Position numbers and translations under genes: made by a program. The notes under the pieces are model-generated. The model was not told the DNA's origin, searched no databases, and worked only from the letters and a program-made list of their open reading frames with translations. 6,757 nucleotides of DNA. Origin: Bacteroidota bacterium (GTDB lineage: Bacteria; Bacteroidota; Bacteroidia; Chitinophagales; Chitinophagaceae). The stretch lies in the NCBI GenBank assembly GCA_023386395.1, contig JAEWJV010000420.1, forward strand, positions 1 through 6,757, written 5' to 3'. Positions 5,522 to 6,757 of this stretch are shown piece by piece (position 1 is the first letter of the stretch; each line of letters begins with the position of its first letter).

Positions 5522-6757
5522 TTATCGCAGCAATGCTGCAAAACGTTTTTTATAATAAGGATCTAAAATCTGGCCGGATAAGCTCGCATAGTTGCCATAA
5601 TCATACACATACTTATATAAAGCATCATACAAATTATAACGGCCATCATCACTCGAAAATAAACTGCCAAGCGCTTTAACCTGATCGGTTGATATACATT
5701 TTTCGCCTATAAATTTTAGAGCATACCGCACCATGGCATCATCATTATCCTGCGAAAACATTTTGCGCTTAAGCTTGCTGAATGCATCATCAGAAAGCAT
5801 ATCATCGCAATCCTGGCGTGTGCCCGCCGCGGCATTATTAACAACAGTATTATTGCTATTATTTTCTGTGGGCGGCGCAGCTTCTGTATTTGTTTCAACC
5901 GGAACTGAAGTAACAGGCGTTTTATTTTCTTCAGCATTATAAAAAGGATTGGAGATACCAGACGTTGTTTTCTCCGAGTCGCTATCTGCAGGCTTATCAT
6001 TATCCAGAAAAACAGGTTCGCTCGCTTTAGTTTCCTGTTTTATTTCAGGAGGGTTTGTATTTTGAAAAGCTGTCTCATTTAAAGAGTCTTGAGGAATCTT
6101 ATTGTTGGCGGCAGTTTCTTCTGCAGGTTTGGAAATTTTTGCTTCCTGGTCAGCAGGAATAAAAACACTGATAGTATCAATGCCGCTTTGCGATTGATCA
6201 ACAAATACGAGATTGGTGCCCGTGTCTCCTTTTAATTCGCCGATTTTTTCAGGCTGATGCGCGACAACTGTTTCGGTTGCCGCAGGTGCAATTTCCGCAG
6301 CATTGCCTGCATCGGTAACCGTTTTTTCAGCTTCAGGGGGCGGCGCGGTAACTACGGGTTGGTTAAGCGTTGAATCGCTCACCACATCCGAAAGCATATC
6401 GCTGAAAGCATTGTTACTATTGGCTTTCGCTGTACTGCTCTCTAATGATTTCTGGTTTTGCATATTTTCAAGCGCCCAGCCGTTAGTGCCGTTCTTAAGA
6501 AAGAAACCGGCGTCTTTTTTATTTATGGTGCAGTTAAAAGCCTGGTCGGGAAATTTGTTCAGCGGAAAGCTCACTGTAAATTTATATTCTCCATCGTCAA
6601 GTTTGGGAATGATAACATACCCATAGTCTGAAGAGCTATATACTTTGCCATCCATAATAACGGCAAACTGCTGCTGCCCTTCACTTTGCACATAAATAAA
6701 ATGCTTTTGCTGGGCCTTAACAGCCAGACAAATCATGCAGAAAAAGAGTAATAATCC
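5522..6757 (-). CDS. Exported DUF4476 protein, 5' end missing
   Basis: A secreted or surface protein of unknown function. The frame is open to the window edge. The seven codons before the ATG at 6736 read GLLLFFC, which continues into MICLAVKAQQ as a signal-peptide core, so that ATG is internal and the true start lies just outside. Counting from that ATG, residues 11-92 form a compact beta-rich N-terminal domain (FIYVQSEGQQQFAVIMDGKVYSSS, ending near GWALENMQ). Residues about 95-305 are a long low-complexity linker rich in Glu, Thr, Asn, Ala and Pro, with one more ordered patch near 175-194. Residues 310-404 are the DUF4476 domain: DDMLSDDAFSKLKRKMF, then a helix-rich end containing DQVKALGSLF, YDALYKYVYDYGNY and YYKKRFAALL. 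It is followed 15 nt later by truA. The pairing is probably a shared transcript rather than a shared function. Confidence 0.88.
   Translation of the reverse strand, partial: GLLLFFCMICLAVKAQQKHFIYVQSEGQQQFAVIMDGKVYSSSDYGYVIIPKLDDGEYKFTVSFPLNKFPDQAFNCTINKKDAGFFLKNGTNGWALENMQNQKSLESSTAKANSNNAFSDMLSDVVSDSTLNQPVVTAPPPEAEKTVTDAGNAAEIAPAATETVVAHQPEKIGELKGDTGTNLVFVDQSQSGIDTISVFIPADQEAKISKPAEETAANNKIPQDSLNETAFQNTNPPEIKQETKASEPVFLDNDKPADSDSEKTTSGISNPFYNAEENKTPVTSVPVETNTEAAPPTENNSNNTVVNNAAAGTRQDCDDMLSDDAFSKLKRKMFSQDNDDAMVRYALKFIGEKCISTDQVKALGSLFSSDDGRYNLYDALYKYVYDYGNYASLSGQILDPYYKKRFAALLR

Noticed and set aside
5733..6626. Plus-strand frames opposite the DUF4476 linker
   Set aside because: Open by chance because the low-complexity linker on the minus strand lacks stops in the complementary frames; no recognisable protein features.

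Overview
The window looks like chromosomal DNA from a Bacteroidota bacterium, most likely Chitinophagaceae or a near relative. The evidence is the moderately AT-rich sequence, two families largely confined to that phylum (DUF4412 and DUF4476), the short Bacteroidota form of AMP nucleosidase, starts without Shine-Dalgarno sites, and a promoter of the Bacteroidota type (TTTG, 21-nt spacer, TAnnTTTG). The family-level placement is inference.

Left part, plus strand (1-2081): the 3' three quarters of a sodium/sugar symporter of the SSS/SGLT family, then a complete myo-inositol oxygenase, closed by a strong hairpin terminator. Together they suggest uptake of myo-inositol (or a related sugar) and its oxidation to D-glucuronate.

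Middle part, minus strand (2097-2800): three tandem paralogous genes of 62-63 codons, repeated with a period of 220-221 bp including their spacers. A good Bacteroidota promoter precedes the first, and the shared terminator follows the last. I cannot assign this family a function; it is the least explained and most interesting item here. Between it and the next gene lie 394 nt without a supported gene. They hold the promoter, an AT-rich hairpin and a long palindromic element. A partly matching copy of that element lies between truA and the AMP nucleosidase gene.

Right part, minus strand (3124-6757): four genes read in the order DUF4476 protein (5' end outside the window), truA, AMP nucleosidase, DUF4412 protein. 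The first two are 15 nt apart and probably co-transcribed. There are gaps of 114 and 34 nt before the next two. The set mixes tRNA modification, purine nucleotide turnover and two exported proteins of unknown role, and looks like a housekeeping neighbourhood rather than a dedicated pathway. I see no mobile element, CRISPR array, tRNA or rRNA.
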